From positions 1 through 64,000 of the forward strand of contig NZ_BCSG01000006.1 of assembly GCF_001570745.1 (NCBI RefSeq): a DNA stretch of 64,000 bases, given 5' to 3'. The notes under the pieces were generated by a model. It ran no database searches. It worked only from the letters and a program-made list of their open reading frames with translations, and had not been told where the DNA came from. The translations under genes were made by a program, and so were the position numbers. This stretch comes from Alicyclobacillus mali NBRC 102425. GTDB lineage: Bacteria; Bacillota; Bacilli; Alicyclobacillales; Alicyclobacillaceae. This document shows positions 34,901 to 45,210 of this stretch, piece by piece. Position 1 is the first letter of the stretch. Every line of letters starts with the position of its first letter.

Positions 34901-34987
34901 AGGCAATCGACCTCCCTGCGAGTGTTTCAAGACTGACGCTCCTTACAAGTTTGCTCGCAGAGATGAAAAGTTAAACGTGGTGGCCGC

Positions 34988-35878
34988 TCACGGCGCGCTT
35001 TGTCGGAATCGCCCGATGACCTCCGTCGTGTCGAGGATGGTGATGAATGCGTCGGGATCGAGCGACTGGACGATCTCCTTGAGATCCGCAATTTCCAGGT
35101 GCGTCATGGCGCAGAGCAGCACGCCGCGCTCGCGCTGTGTGTACGCGCCGTACGCGCGCATGACCGTGGAGCCGCGCACGAGCCGCTGGCCGATGGCGCT
35201 CGCCACCTCGCTCGGCTTGGACGTCACAATGAGCGCCGTCTTCCGCTGCTGGAAGTGCATCAGGCCGGAAACGACGCGGGAGGCGGCGTACATGCTGACG
35301 AGCGTGTACAAGCCCGCTGGCACGCCGAACACCAGCATGGACAAAAGGACGATGGCGGCGTTCATCACGAAGCTCACAGAGCCGATGTTGCGCCCCGTCA
35401 GGCGGTGCACCACGAGGCTCACGATGTCCGTTCCGCCCATGGAACCGCCGACGCGGATGACGAGCCCGGACGAGAGCCCGGTGAGCACGCCGCCGTACAG
35501 GCCCATGAGCAGGGGATCCGTCGGCGTGGCAAAATGGAGCCGCACAAAATCGGCGAGCGCGGAGAAGCCGAGGATGGCAATGCCGGTCTGAAAGATGAAC
35601 CTGCGCCCGAGGTATCGATAGCCGAGGATGAAAAGCGGGATATTGAACACGAAGTACATGGTGCCCACGCCGAGCGCGGGAGCGTAGTGATGGAGGATCT
35701 GCGCCACGCCGGTCACGCCGCCGGCGAGGATGTGGGCGGGGGTGAGGAAGTTGTTGACCGCGACGGCGCCCACCAAGTCGGAAAAGAGGATGACCGCGAT
35801 GCGCCACGTCCAATCGAGCACAGGATGGGAGGCGCCGCGCATGCCGACCATTCGGCGCATGTCTTCATATACGCGCAT
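34988..35878 (-). CDS. YitT-family membrane protein (DUF161/DUF2179)
   Basis: Protein of 296 residues with five or so membrane helices followed by a soluble C-terminal domain. Family signatures: NNFLTPAHILAGGVTGVAQI near the start, GGSMGGTDI near 145, and a C-terminal DUF2179 segment (AYGAYTQRERGVLLCAMTHL). YitT proteins are proposed transporters; the substrate is unknown. A single gene on the minus strand. Confidence 0.92.
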   Translation of the reverse strand: MRVYEDMRRMVGMRGASHPVLDWTWRIAVILFSDLVGAVAVNNFLTPAHILAGGVTGVAQILHHYAPALGVGTMYFVFNIPLFILGYRYLGRRFIFQTGIAILGFSALADFVRLHFATPTDPLLMGLYGGVLTGLSSGLVIRVGGSMGGTDIVSLVVHRLTGRNIGSVSFVMNAAIVLLSMLVFGVPAGLYTLVSMYAASRVVSGLMHFQQRKTALIVTSKPSEVASAIGQRLVRGSTVMRAYGAYTQRERGVLLCAMTHLEIADLKEIVQSLDPDAFITILDTTEVIGRFRQSAP

Positions 35879-36016
35879 GACTCATGTCTCCTCGTCGCTC
35901 ATGCTTTGCCACCATTCTACACGGATTTTGAAGGCAATTGACGACAGGTTCGTGAAAGCTATGATCAAGCTAGATTCTAAGCCGCGAGGGACCGCGTGGC
36001 GGTCCGAGGAGGATCC

Positions 36017-37324
36017 GTGACGACCAAACATCAGCAAATCCTGGAGTACATCCGATCGCTGCCGGTTGGATCCCAGATTTCCGTCCGCAAGATCGCGCGC
36101 GTGTTGAACGTGTCCGAGGGGACGGCCTACCGCGCCATCAAGGAGGCTGAGGCGGAAGGCTTCGTGTCCACCCTGGACCGGATTGGCACGGTGCGCGTGG
36201 AAAAGAAGGAGAAGGAGCAAATTGAGCGCCTGACCTTTGCCGAGGTGGTGCGCATCGTGGAAGGAACGGTGCTCGGCGGCAAGGAAGGGCTGCATAAGAC
36301 TCTCAGTCGCTTCGTCATTGGCGCCATGCGCACCGAGTCCATCAGCCGGTACCTGAGCCCCGGATGTCTGATGATTGTCGGCAACCGGGAGCAGGTGCAG
36401 CGGATGTCGCTCAAGAGCGGCGCCGCGGTGCTCATCACGGGTGGTTTCACGGCCTCGCCCATGGTCGAGAAGCTCGCCAACGAGTACCAATTGCCGCTGA
36501 TCTCGTGTTCGTACGACACGTTCACGACCGCTTCGCTCATCAACCGAGCTCTTTACGATCGGCTGATCAAAAAAGACATCCTGTACGTGGAGGATGTGCT
36601 TCAAGATCAGCCGCTCGTCAGCCTGCGCCCCGACGACACCGTGCGCAAGTACTATCACCTTGTCGAGGAGTCCGGCCATTCGCGCATGCCGGTGGTGGAC
36701 GCCAACGGTCGGCTCGTCGGGATCATCAGTCCGCGCGACGTCGCCGAGGCGGAGCTCGACGCTCCGGTCTCCCGCTACATGACGCGCAACCCGGTGTCCG
36801 TCACGCCGAAGACCACCATCGCCTCTGCAGCGCACCGGATGGCGTTCGAGGGCTTCGAGATCATGCCCGTGGTGAAGGACAAGGACGTAATTGGCGTGAT
36901 CACGCGCCAGGACGTCATTCGGGCGCTCCAGATCATGAACCGACAGCCGCAGGTGGGGGAAACCGTCGAGGACGTTGTGGTGCGTGACTTCAGCGTGGCC
37001 CAGAGCCCAGACGGCTCCACGGTGTTGCGAGGCCAGGTCACGCCGCAGATGACGACTTCAGGCGGCACGCTCGCGACGGGATCGCTCACGACCATCATTC
37101 AGGAGGCGGCGCGCGTCTGCCTGCGCAGGGCGCGGCACGTCGATATGCTCATTGAGAACGTGACGTTGTACGTGCTTCGGCCCGTGCCGGTCGATACCAC
37201 CATCGACGCGCGGGCGCGCGTGCTGAACGATGGACGGCGCTACGCCAAGGTGGAGGTCGAGATCGCGGACAAGAGCGACGTGTTCGCGAAGGCGCTCGTC
37301 ACCGCGCAGTGGATCGAGAGGTGA
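36017..37324 (+). CDS. YtoI-like CBS/DRTGG/hot-dog protein
   Basis: Protein of 435 residues. Domains in order: an N-terminal winged helix (about 5-65), a DRTGG domain (about 70-185), two CBS motifs (about 190-315, including DDTVRKYYHLVEESGHSRMPVV and FEGFEIMPVVKDKDVIGV), and a hot-dog thioesterase-like fold (about 330-435). CBS domains usually bind adenosyl nucleotides, so it is probably a nucleotide-sensing regulator. GTG 36017 after GAGGAGGA. The stop lies just ahead of the dnaE start, so the two genes are probably co-transcribed, as in Bacillus. Confidence 0.9.
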   Translation: MTTKHQQILEYIRSLPVGSQISVRKIARVLNVSEGTAYRAIKEAEAEGFVSTLDRIGTVRVEKKEKEQIERLTFAEVVRIVEGTVLGGKEGLHKTLSRFVIGAMRTESISRYLSPGCLMIVGNREQVQRMSLKSGAAVLITGGFTASPMVEKLANEYQLPLISCSYDTFTTASLINRALYDRLIKKDILYVEDVLQDQPLVSLRPDDTVRKYYHLVEESGHSRMPVVDANGRLVGIISPRDVAEAELDAPVSRYMTRNPVSVTPKTTIASAAHRMAFEGFEIMPVVKDKDVIGVITRQDVIRALQIMNRQPQVGETVEDVVVRDFSVAQSPDGSTVLRGQVTPQMTTSGGTLATGSLTTIIQEAARVCLRRARHVDMLIENVTLYVLRPVPVDTTIDARARVLNDGRRYAKVEVEIADKSDVFAKALVTAQWIER

Positions 37325-37329
37325 GCACG

Positions 37330-40308
37330 GTGGACTTTGTGCACCTGCACGTGCATTCCGCGTTTTCGTTTCGCGAGAGCCTGTTGCGCGTGGAGGACGT
37401 CGTCCAGGCTGCCAAGGCCTGTGAGATGCCGGCTGTGGCCATCACGGACACCAACGCGATGTACGGGGCGCTTGGCTTCTATCGACGGGCGCGCGCGGAA
37501 GGACTTGCCCCCATTCTCGGCATGCAGATGTCGCTCGCAATCGGCGAGGAGGAAGTTGCGCCCGGGCGGGCGGCCGAATCGCTCGATACGGTGGTGGTGC
37601 TCGCCATGGGCACCTCGGGCTACCGCCGGCTCACGCGCCTTGCGACTCGCGCCCGCTGGAAGCGGCAGGTTCCGCACGTGACCATCCGCGAACTCGCGGA
37701 GTGTTCGGATGGGCTGGTGGTGCTCTGTGGTGGACCGGAATCGCGCCTGTTCGATCTCCTCGCCCGGGGCGAGACGGATGCGGCCGAGCGGCGACTTTTG
37801 CAGGTGGCCAATGCCGTGCCCGCCGGGCAGTTGTTCGTCGAAGTGCAGGATCACGGCCTTCGGCGGGAGCGCGAGGGACTGCCCGGGCTCATTCAGCTGG
37901 CCAAGCGCTATGATGTGCCGCTAGTCGCAACGCAAGACGTCCGCTATCTCGCGCGCGAGGACGCGCCGTGGCACCGCGCGTACGCGCAGCTCGCGCGGGC
38001 GGATGCGGCCGAGCGGTTCGCGACGGACGAGTTCCACTTTGCGACGAAGGCGGAGATGGCGGACCGGTTCGCCAACTTGCCGGAGGCCCTCGAGCGGACG
38101 GCCGAGATCGCCGAGATGTGCGCGCTCGACCTGCCGCTTCATCAGGTGCGGATGCCGCGCTACGCGACGAAGGACGGCCGGCCGGCGGACGAGGTGCTGC
38201 GCGAGGCCGCGCGCGCGGGCGCCGCGAGGCGGTACGGGGCCCTTGCGCCCGAGGTGGAGGCGCGGCTCGAGCGGGAACTGGATGTCATCTGCCGCATGGG
38301 CTACGCCGATTACTTTCTTGTGGTGGCGGACTTCATCCGACACGCGCACCAACAGGGCATCTCCACGGGGCCGGGCCGCGGATCGGCGGCGGGCAGCCTC
38401 GTCGCGTACGCGCTTCGCATTACGGACGTGGATCCCATTCGACACAAGCTTCTGTTCGAGCGGTTTCTGAATCCCGCGCGCGTGTCGCTGCCGGACATCG
38501 ACACGGACTTCGAGTTTGAGCGGCGCGGCGAGGTCATCCGCTACGTGATGGAGAAGTACGGGCGCGATCGCGTCGCTCAAATTGGCACCTTCGGCACGCT
38601 GCAGGCCCGGGCGGCCTTGCGGGATGCGGGCCGCATGACGGGGGCAGATACGGCGCTCGTCGATCGCCTGGCGAAGCTCGTGCCGGGTGTGGTGCACGCA
38701 TCGCTCGACGGGGCGTATCAGGAGTCCGCGGGGTTTCGGGAACTCGTCGACGGCAGCCCGGAAGCCAGGCGGCTGTTTGAGGCGGCAAAGCGGATTGAGG
38801 ATCTGCCGCACCACACGTCGGTTCACGCGGCCGGCGTCATCATCTCGCCCGAGCCCATCGCGGACTGGATTCCGCTCGATCTCGCCGCGGACGACACGCC
38901 CGTCACGGCGTATCCGATGGAGGACGTGGAGGCGCTCGGGTTCGTGAAGATGGACTTCCTCGGCCTCAAGACGCTGACGCTCATCGATCGCTGTCTCGAG
39001 TCGATTCGCAAGCGCACGGGCGTGACCATCGATTGGCGGCAGGTGGACGAGGGCGACAAGGCGACGTACGCCCTGCTTACCCGCGCGGATACCAACGGCG
39101 TCTTTCAGCTCGAGTCTGCCGGCATGCGGCGCGTGTTGCGGGAGCTTCGCCCCACCAGCCTGGACGACGTGATCGCCGTCATTTCGCTCAACCGCCCGGG
39201 GCCGATGGAGAACATTCCCGCCTTCTGCGACGCGAAACACGGGCGGCGCCCCGTCACGTATCCGCACCCGGATCTCGAGCCCATTCTCGCAGACACCTAC
39301 GGGGTCATCGTGTATCAGGAGCAGATCATGCAGATTGCGAGCCGGATGGCGGGGTTTTCCCTGGCGGAGGCGGATCTGTTGCGGCGGGCGGTGTCAAAAA
39401 AGAAGCGGGAGATTTTGGACGAGGAGCGCGCCCGCTTTGTCGATGGGTGCGTGCAGCGCGGGTACAGCGAGGATACGGCGCGCGAGGTGTACGATCTCAT
39501 CGTGCGCTTCGCGGATTACGGATTCAATCGCTCCCACGCGGCGGCGTACGCGGTGCTCGCGTTTCGAACCGCGTACCTGCGGGCGCACTTTCTGCCGGAT
39601 TTTCTGGCGGCGCTCCTCACGCTCTCGATGGGGGCGCCCGACAAGATCCGGCTTTACGAGCAGGACGCGAGGCGCCACGGCATCCAGGTGAGGCCCCCGT
39701 CGCTCCTGCGGAGCGGGCGCGGATACACCGTGGAAGAGGACGGGAGCCTGCGCGCCGGACTCATCTCCATTCGAAACGTCGGGGAGGCGGCGGTCGATCA
39801 CATTCTGTCTCTGCGGGCCGAGCAGCCATTTGCGTCGCTGATCGATTTCCTGCGGCGCATCGAGCCGCGCATCGTCAATCGCAAGGCGCTCGACAGCCTC
39901 TTTGCGGCGGGGGCGCTGGACGAGTTTTTCCCAGACGACGCTACGCGCGACGTGCGCCGCCAGATGTACGAGGAGGCGCTTCTGCGAGCGGAGGAGAGTC
40001 GGCAGTGGGCGGCGCTGGACCTGTTCGTCGAAGCGGAGGCAAAAAATGCTCCCGACGCGGGCGGGAGCGCGCGAGCCGCATCCGCCAAGCGACTGTACAT
40101 CCGGTACCGCAGCCGGGGCGGCGCGCAGGTGTTGCGGGAGATCCAGCGGCTGCTCGCGATGTCTCCCGGGGAGACGGAAGTCGCGCTCTACGACGCATCG
40201 ACGGGTCGCGCGCGGCTGCTCGGCCCGCGCTACCGCGTCGAGGTGACGCAGGACCTGGTGGCGGCGCTCGAAGAGCGCGTGGGGCTCGGCAATGTTCGCC
40301 TGAGATGA
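37330..40308 (+). CDS. dnaE: DNA polymerase III alpha subunit DnaE lacking the OB domain
   Basis: C-family polymerase of 992 residues; relatives have about 1100-1160. N-terminal PHP domain starts FVHLHVHSAFSF. Polymerase core: GPGRGSAAGSLV, catalytic PDIDTDFEF, and FVKMDFLGLKTL for the third Asp. A helix-hairpin-helix region follows (ISIRNVGEAAVDHI). After that about 110 residues that normally hold the LGLYLTGHP-type motif and OB fold are absent; the sequence jumps through an Ala/Gly-rich linker to a family-like C-terminus (VALYDASTGRARLLGPRYRV). GTG 37330 after AGGTGAG; GTG 37321 is an alternative. DnaE in Bacilli extends primers on the lagging strand. Confidence 0.92.
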   Translation: MDFVHLHVHSAFSFRESLLRVEDVVQAAKACEMPAVAITDTNAMYGALGFYRRARAEGLAPILGMQMSLAIGEEEVAPGRAAESLDTVVVLAMGTSGYRRLTRLATRARWKRQVPHVTIRELAECSDGLVVLCGGPESRLFDLLARGETDAAERRLLQVANAVPAGQLFVEVQDHGLRREREGLPGLIQLAKRYDVPLVATQDVRYLAREDAPWHRAYAQLARADAAERFATDEFHFATKAEMADRFANLPEALERTAEIAEMCALDLPLHQVRMPRYATKDGRPADEVLREAARAGAARRYGALAPEVEARLERELDVICRMGYADYFLVVADFIRHAHQQGISTGPGRGSAAGSLVAYALRITDVDPIRHKLLFERFLNPARVSLPDIDTDFEFERRGEVIRYVMEKYGRDRVAQIGTFGTLQARAALRDAGRMTGADTALVDRLAKLVPGVVHASLDGAYQESAGFRELVDGSPEARRLFEAAKRIEDLPHHTSVHAAGVIISPEPIADWIPLDLAADDTPVTAYPMEDVEALGFVKMDFLGLKTLTLIDRCLESIRKRTGVTIDWRQVDEGDKATYALLTRADTNGVFQLESAGMRRVLRELRPTSLDDVIAVISLNRPGPMENIPAFCDAKHGRRPVTYPHPDLEPILADTYGVIVYQEQIMQIASRMAGFSLAEADLLRRAVSKKKREILDEERARFVDGCVQRGYSEDTAREVYDLIVRFADYGFNRSHAAAYAVLAFRTAYLRAHFLPDFLAALLTLSMGAPDKIRLYEQDARRHGIQVRPPSLLRSGRGYTVEEDGSLRAGLISIRNVGEAAVDHILSLRAEQPFASLIDFLRRIEPRIVNRKALDSLFAAGALDEFFPDDATRDVRRQMYEEALLRAEESRQWAALDLFVEAEAKNAPDAGGSARAASAKRLYIRYRSRGGAQVLREIQRLLAMSPGETEVALYDASTGRARLLGPRYRVEVTQDLVAALEERVGLGNVRLR

Positions 40309-40409
40309 GTTCATCAGCTCGCGCCCTGGTTTCTGCGTGCCCCTGTTCGGACAGACATGGTATAATGCGGCCAAGAGTGATTACGATGCTTGCTAGGAGC
40401 GTAAGAGCC

Positions 40410-40607
40410 ATGTGGACGGTCATCTACATCGCACCGACACCTCAGCAGGCGGAGCGGATCCGCCTGAGGATGACGGAGGAAGGCTTCCTAGTCAAGGTGA
40501 AGAAGGCGCGCGGCGCGAAAGAGCAATACGAGATTCTGATTCCAGAGAGCGAGCTCGACGAGGCGCAGGACGTCCTGAGAGACATCCTGCACTCGTCGTT
40601 GTCGTGA
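40410..40607 (+). CDS. Small DUF2007-like protein
   Basis: Protein of 65 residues from ATG 40410. One small alpha/beta fold: IYIAPTPQQAERIRLRMTEE, a basic linker, YEILIPESELDEAQDVL. The pattern resembles DUF2007 putative signal-transducing proteins. Function unknown. It lies between dnaE and accD with a TATAAT near 40360. The longer in-frame reading from 39033 is antisense-frame noise inside dnaE. Confidence 0.7.
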   Translation: MWTVIYIAPTPQQAERIRLRMTEEGFLVKVKKARGAKEQYEILIPESELDEAQDVLRDILHSSLS

Positions 40608-40650
40608 CGGCGCGCTTCGGGCGCAACAGCGGGGTTAAAGAGGTGGGGTT

Positions 40651-41550
40651 GTGTTAAAAGATCTGTTCAACCGACGGCGTCAGTACGTCACGGTGGGGAC
40701 GGGCGAGGAGGCGCCTGAGGCGCGGCCGGCAAGGCCTGCGGTGGAGCGGGATGTGCCGAAGGGCCTCGTGCAAAAGTGCGATGGCTGCGGCGCGCTCATT
40801 TTGGCGAAGGAACTGCAGAAGCATCTGTACACTTGCCCGGAGTGCAATCACCACTTCCGAATCGGAGCGCGCACGCGCATCGAGATCACGGCCGACGAGG
40901 GGACGTTCCGCGAAATGGATGCGCGTTTGGCCTCGACGAATCCGCTTGGCTTCCCTCAGTACGAGGAGAAGCTGGAGGCGGCCATGCGCGCCACCGGGCT
41001 TCTCGAGGGCGTGGTGACGGGCGAGGCCGAGATCGACGGCGTGCCCATTGTCATCGGTGCGATGGATCCGGGCTTCATGATGGGCAGCATGGGATCCGCG
41101 GTAGGCGAGCGCATCGCGCGGGCGATGGAGCGAGCGGCGGAGAGCAAGCGCCCGCTTGTTTTGTTCACGGCCTCCGGCGGCGCGCGGATGCAGGAGGGCA
41201 TTCTGTCGCTCATGCAGATGGCCAAGACCAGCGTGGCACTCACGCGGATGGCCGAGGCGCGGGTGTTGTTCATCTCAGTCATCACGCATCCCACCACGGG
41301 CGGCGTGAGCGCGAGCTTCGCGAGCCTGGGTGACGTCATTGTGGCGGAGCCGGGCGCCATGTTTGGGTTCGCAGGCCGGCGCGTGGTGGAACAGACCATG
41401 CGGCAGAGCCTTCCTGACGATTTTCAGACCGCGGAGTTCAACCTGAAGCACGGGATGATCGACAAGGTCGTGCACCGAAAGCAGATGCGCCAGACGCTCG
41501 GAGCGCTGGTGCGTATTCACACCGCTCGGGGGTGGGCGCATGGCGAATGA
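40651..41550 (+). CDS. accD: Acetyl-CoA carboxylase carboxyltransferase beta subunit
   Basis: Protein of 299 residues with an N-terminal zinc ribbon (CDGCGALIL... CPECNHHF) and a crotonase-fold carboxyltransferase domain (ASGGARMQEG, THPTTGGVSASFASLGD). It joins AccA to transfer carboxyl from biotin to acetyl-CoA, giving malonyl-CoA for fatty acids. GTG start. It overlaps accA by 11 bases, ensuring coupled, equal synthesis. Confidence 0.96.
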   Translation: MLKDLFNRRRQYVTVGTGEEAPEARPARPAVERDVPKGLVQKCDGCGALILAKELQKHLYTCPECNHHFRIGARTRIEITADEGTFREMDARLASTNPLGFPQYEEKLEAAMRATGLLEGVVTGEAEIDGVPIVIGAMDPGFMMGSMGSAVGERIARAMERAAESKRPLVLFTASGGARMQEGILSLMQMAKTSVALTRMAEARVLFISVITHPTTGGVSASFASLGDVIVAEPGAMFGFAGRRVVEQTMRQSLPDDFQTAEFNLKHGMIDKVVHRKQMRQTLGALVRIHTARGWAHGE

Positions 41551-42499
41551 GCTGGATTTCGAGCGACCCATTGCCGAGCTGAAGGCGAAGATCGCCGAGC
41601 TCAAGTCGTTCATGGAGAAGAACGAGATCGACCTGCAAGGTGAAGTCGACAAGCTGGAGGAGCGGCTCAAGGAGCTTACGGAGAGCACGTACACGAATCT
41701 CACGCCGTGGCAGCGCGTGCAGCTCGCCCGCCAGATTGGCCGGCCCACCACGCTCGATTACATCCGCGGGCTGTGCGACGAGTTCGTCGAGCTGCACGGA
41801 GACCGCCACTTTGCGGATGACCTGACCATCGTTGGCGGCGTGGGGCTCATCGCGGGCCAGCCGGTGACCGTCATCGGCCCTCAGAAGGGGCGGGACACGA
41901 AGGAGAACATTCGCCGCAACTTCGGCATGGCCAATCCCGAGGGGTACCGGAAGGCGCTTCGACTCATGAAGCAGGCGGAGAAATTCGGCCGGCCGGTCAT
42001 CTTCTTCATCGACACGCCGGGCGCCTACGCGGGCATGTCGGCGGAAGAGCGCGGGCAGAGCGTGGCCATCGCCGAGAACCTCCTCGCCATGGCCGGCCTC
42101 CGCGTGCCCATGCTGTCCATTGTCACCGGCGAGGGCGGCAGCGGCGGTGCGCTCGGGCTCGGAATCACGGATCGGATTTACATGCTCGACTACGCGTGGT
42201 ACTGCGTCATCGCGCCGGAGTCGGCGGCCGCCATCCTGTGGAAGGACGCGAAGCTCGGGCCGAAGGCCGCCGAAGTGATGCGGCTCACGGCCAGGGATCT
42301 GCTCGATCTCGGCGTCATCGACCGCATCATCGAGGAGCCGATGGGCGGCGCCCAGAAGGATCCGGAGTGGATGGTGCGGAAGGTGCGGGAGGTCGTGATC
42401 GACGGGTTGCGGGAGCTTTTGTCCGTGCCTATTGATGAACTGCTTGAGGCGCGCTACCATAAGTATCGGCAAATGGGAACCTACGTCGAACGGCCGTGA
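41540..42499 (+). CDS. accA: Acetyl-CoA carboxylase carboxyltransferase alpha subunit
   Basis: Protein of 319 residues, the standard length. It starts with a coiled helix (FERPIAELKAKIAELKSF) and continues with the carboxyltransferase core, including IDTPGAYAGMSAEERGQ and TGEGGSGGALGL (oxyanion region). Forms the alpha2-beta2 carboxyltransferase with AccD, encoded just upstream. Start ATG lies inside the accD end. Confidence 0.97.
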   Translation: MANELDFERPIAELKAKIAELKSFMEKNEIDLQGEVDKLEERLKELTESTYTNLTPWQRVQLARQIGRPTTLDYIRGLCDEFVELHGDRHFADDLTIVGGVGLIAGQPVTVIGPQKGRDTKENIRRNFGMANPEGYRKALRLMKQAEKFGRPVIFFIDTPGAYAGMSAEERGQSVAIAENLLAMAGLRVPMLSIVTGEGGSGGALGLGITDRIYMLDYAWYCVIAPESAAAILWKDAKLGPKAAEVMRLTARDLLDLGVIDRIIEEPMGGAQKDPEWMVRKVREVVIDGLRELLSVPIDELLEARYHKYRQMGTYVERP

Positions 42500-42539
42500 A
42501 GCGGTGTCCGGCGCCGCCGGACTTTCCGCTTCTTCCTTT
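42498..42539 (+). terminator. Terminator after accA
   Basis: GAAGCGG (42498-42504) pairs with CCGCTTC (42526-42532), enclosing a second stem GTCCGGC/GCCGGAC, followed by TTCCTTTG. It separates accDA from pyk. Confidence 0.65.
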
Positions 42540-42592
42540 GTGTGCGTGCGCACGGAGGCGAGGTCGAAAGTTTCGCGAAGAGAGGGTTAGCC

Positions 42593-44011
42593 ATGCGAAA
42601 GACGAAGATTGTCGCCACCATTGGCCCTGCGAGCGAATCGCTCGACATGTTGACCAAGCTGATTGAGGCCGGTTTGGATGTCGCCCGACTCAACTTCTCT
42701 CACGGTACATACGAAGAGCACGCCGAGCGCATCCGGCGCATTCGCGAGGCGTCGGCCCGCGTGGGCAAGCACGTCGGCATCATGCTCGACATCAAGGGAC
42801 CGAAAATTCGCACGGGCAAGATCCAAGGCGGCCAGGTGGAGCTGAAGGACGGGGACGAAATCGTCCTCACCATCGATCCGGTCGAGTACGGCACGAACGA
42901 GCGCGTGTGGATTTCCTACGAAGGACTCGTGGAAGATGTGTATCCAGGCGCGCCGATTCGAATTGACGATGGGCTCATTGGACTCGAGGTCACCCAGGTC
43001 AAGGGCCACGACATTCACTGTCGCGTGACGAACGGCGGCGTGCTGAAGGACAACAAGGGCATCAACGTCCCCGGCGTGACGCTCAGGATCCCGGGCGTCA
43101 CGGAGAAGGACAAGGCGGACATCCGCTTCGGCATCGAGCACGGCGTCGACATGATCGCGGCGTCGTTCGTGCGAAAGGCGGCGGACGTGCTCGAGGTGCG
43201 CCGAATTCTCGAGGAACACAACTATCAGGCCGACATCATCTCCAAGATTGAGACGCGCGAGGGGCTGGATCGGCTCGACGAGATCGCCCAGGTGTCGGAC
43301 GGCATGATGGTGGCCCGCGGTGACCTCGGTGTGGAAATTCCGACGGAAGAGGTGCCGCTCGCGCAGAAGCGGATCATCGCCATCTGCAACCGGTACGGCA
43401 AGCCGGTCATCACGGCGACGCAGATGCTCGATTCGATGCAGCGCAATCCTCGGCCCACGCGCGCCGAGGCGAGCGATGTGGCGAACGCCATCTTCGACGG
43501 CACGGACGCCATCATGCTCTCGGGCGAAACTGCCGCCGGGCGCTATCCACTGGAATCCGTGCGCACCATGGCGCAGATCGCGGAGCGGGCCGAGGCCGCC
43601 ATCGCGCACGACGAGGTGGCCTATCGGCACCGCACGGAGGTCACGCACACCGTGTCCGACTCGCTCGCGCACGCCGTGCGCACCCTTGCGGCCGATCTCG
43701 ACGTGATCTCCATCATCACGGCGACGACGTCCGGTCATACCGCCCGCTGCGTGTCCAAGCACCGGCCCATGACGCCCGTCATCGCGGTCACGCCGTTCGA
43801 TCACGTCGCGCGGCGCCTGACGCTCTACTGGGGCGTTCTCCCCGTGGTCGTGCCGGACATCGCGGGGACGACCGACGAGTTGCTCGCGAGTTCCGTTCAG
43901 GGAGCGCTCTCGACGGGCCACGTGCACAAGGGCGATCGCGTCATCATCATGGGCGGCATTCCCGCAGGCACCGCGGGCACGACGAACTTCATGAAGGTGC
44001 ACACGGTTTAA
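42593..44011 (+). CDS. pyk: Pyruvate kinase
   Basis: Enzyme of 472 residues; makes pyruvate and ATP from phosphoenolpyruvate and ADP. Motifs: ATIGPAS at the start, ARLNFSHG, IGLEV, the signature IISKIETREGLDRLDEIAQ with active Lys, MVARGDLGVEIP, and ATQMLDSM. It lacks the extra C-terminal PEP-utilising domain of many Bacillus enzymes (about 585 residues). ATG after GAGAGGG. pfkA, usual between accA and pyk in Bacilli, is absent here. Confidence 0.97.
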   Translation: MRKTKIVATIGPASESLDMLTKLIEAGLDVARLNFSHGTYEEHAERIRRIREASARVGKHVGIMLDIKGPKIRTGKIQGGQVELKDGDEIVLTIDPVEYGTNERVWISYEGLVEDVYPGAPIRIDDGLIGLEVTQVKGHDIHCRVTNGGVLKDNKGINVPGVTLRIPGVTEKDKADIRFGIEHGVDMIAASFVRKAADVLEVRRILEEHNYQADIISKIETREGLDRLDEIAQVSDGMMVARGDLGVEIPTEEVPLAQKRIIAICNRYGKPVITATQMLDSMQRNPRPTRAEASDVANAIFDGTDAIMLSGETAAGRYPLESVRTMAQIAERAEAAIAHDEVAYRHRTEVTHTVSDSLAHAVRTLAADLDVISIITATTSGHTARCVSKHRPMTPVIAVTPFDHVARRLTLYWGVLPVVVPDIAGTTDELLASSVQGALSTGHVHKGDRVIIMGGIPAGTAGTTNFMKVHTV

Positions 44012-44046
44012 GAGCTTCGCCTCGAGACCGGATACAGGTGCATGGC

Positions 44047-44084
44047 GCGGAATTCCCTGCTTTGAAGGGGAATTCCGCTTTCGT
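44047..44084 (+). terminator. pyk terminator
   Basis: GCGGAATTCCC (44047-44057) pairs perfectly with GGGAATTCCGC (44068-44078), followed by TTTCGTTT. Confidence 0.8.
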
Positions 44085-44160
44085 TTATGATGAAGAGCGA
44101 ATGGCGCTGGCCAGGCGTCAGCCAGGCTTGGGGAACAGACCGCATTTGAACCGAATTTGA

Positions 44161-45165
<1,005 letters not shown>

Positions 45166-45210
45166 GCCGCGCCGGGCGACCCGCAGCGCGGGCGCAAGGA
45201 GGGATGCGGA

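Noticed and set aside
40410-40607. Annotation as glutamate decarboxylase
   Set aside because: Similar small proteins are sometimes so named in databases, but a 65-residue protein without a PLP site cannot be one.
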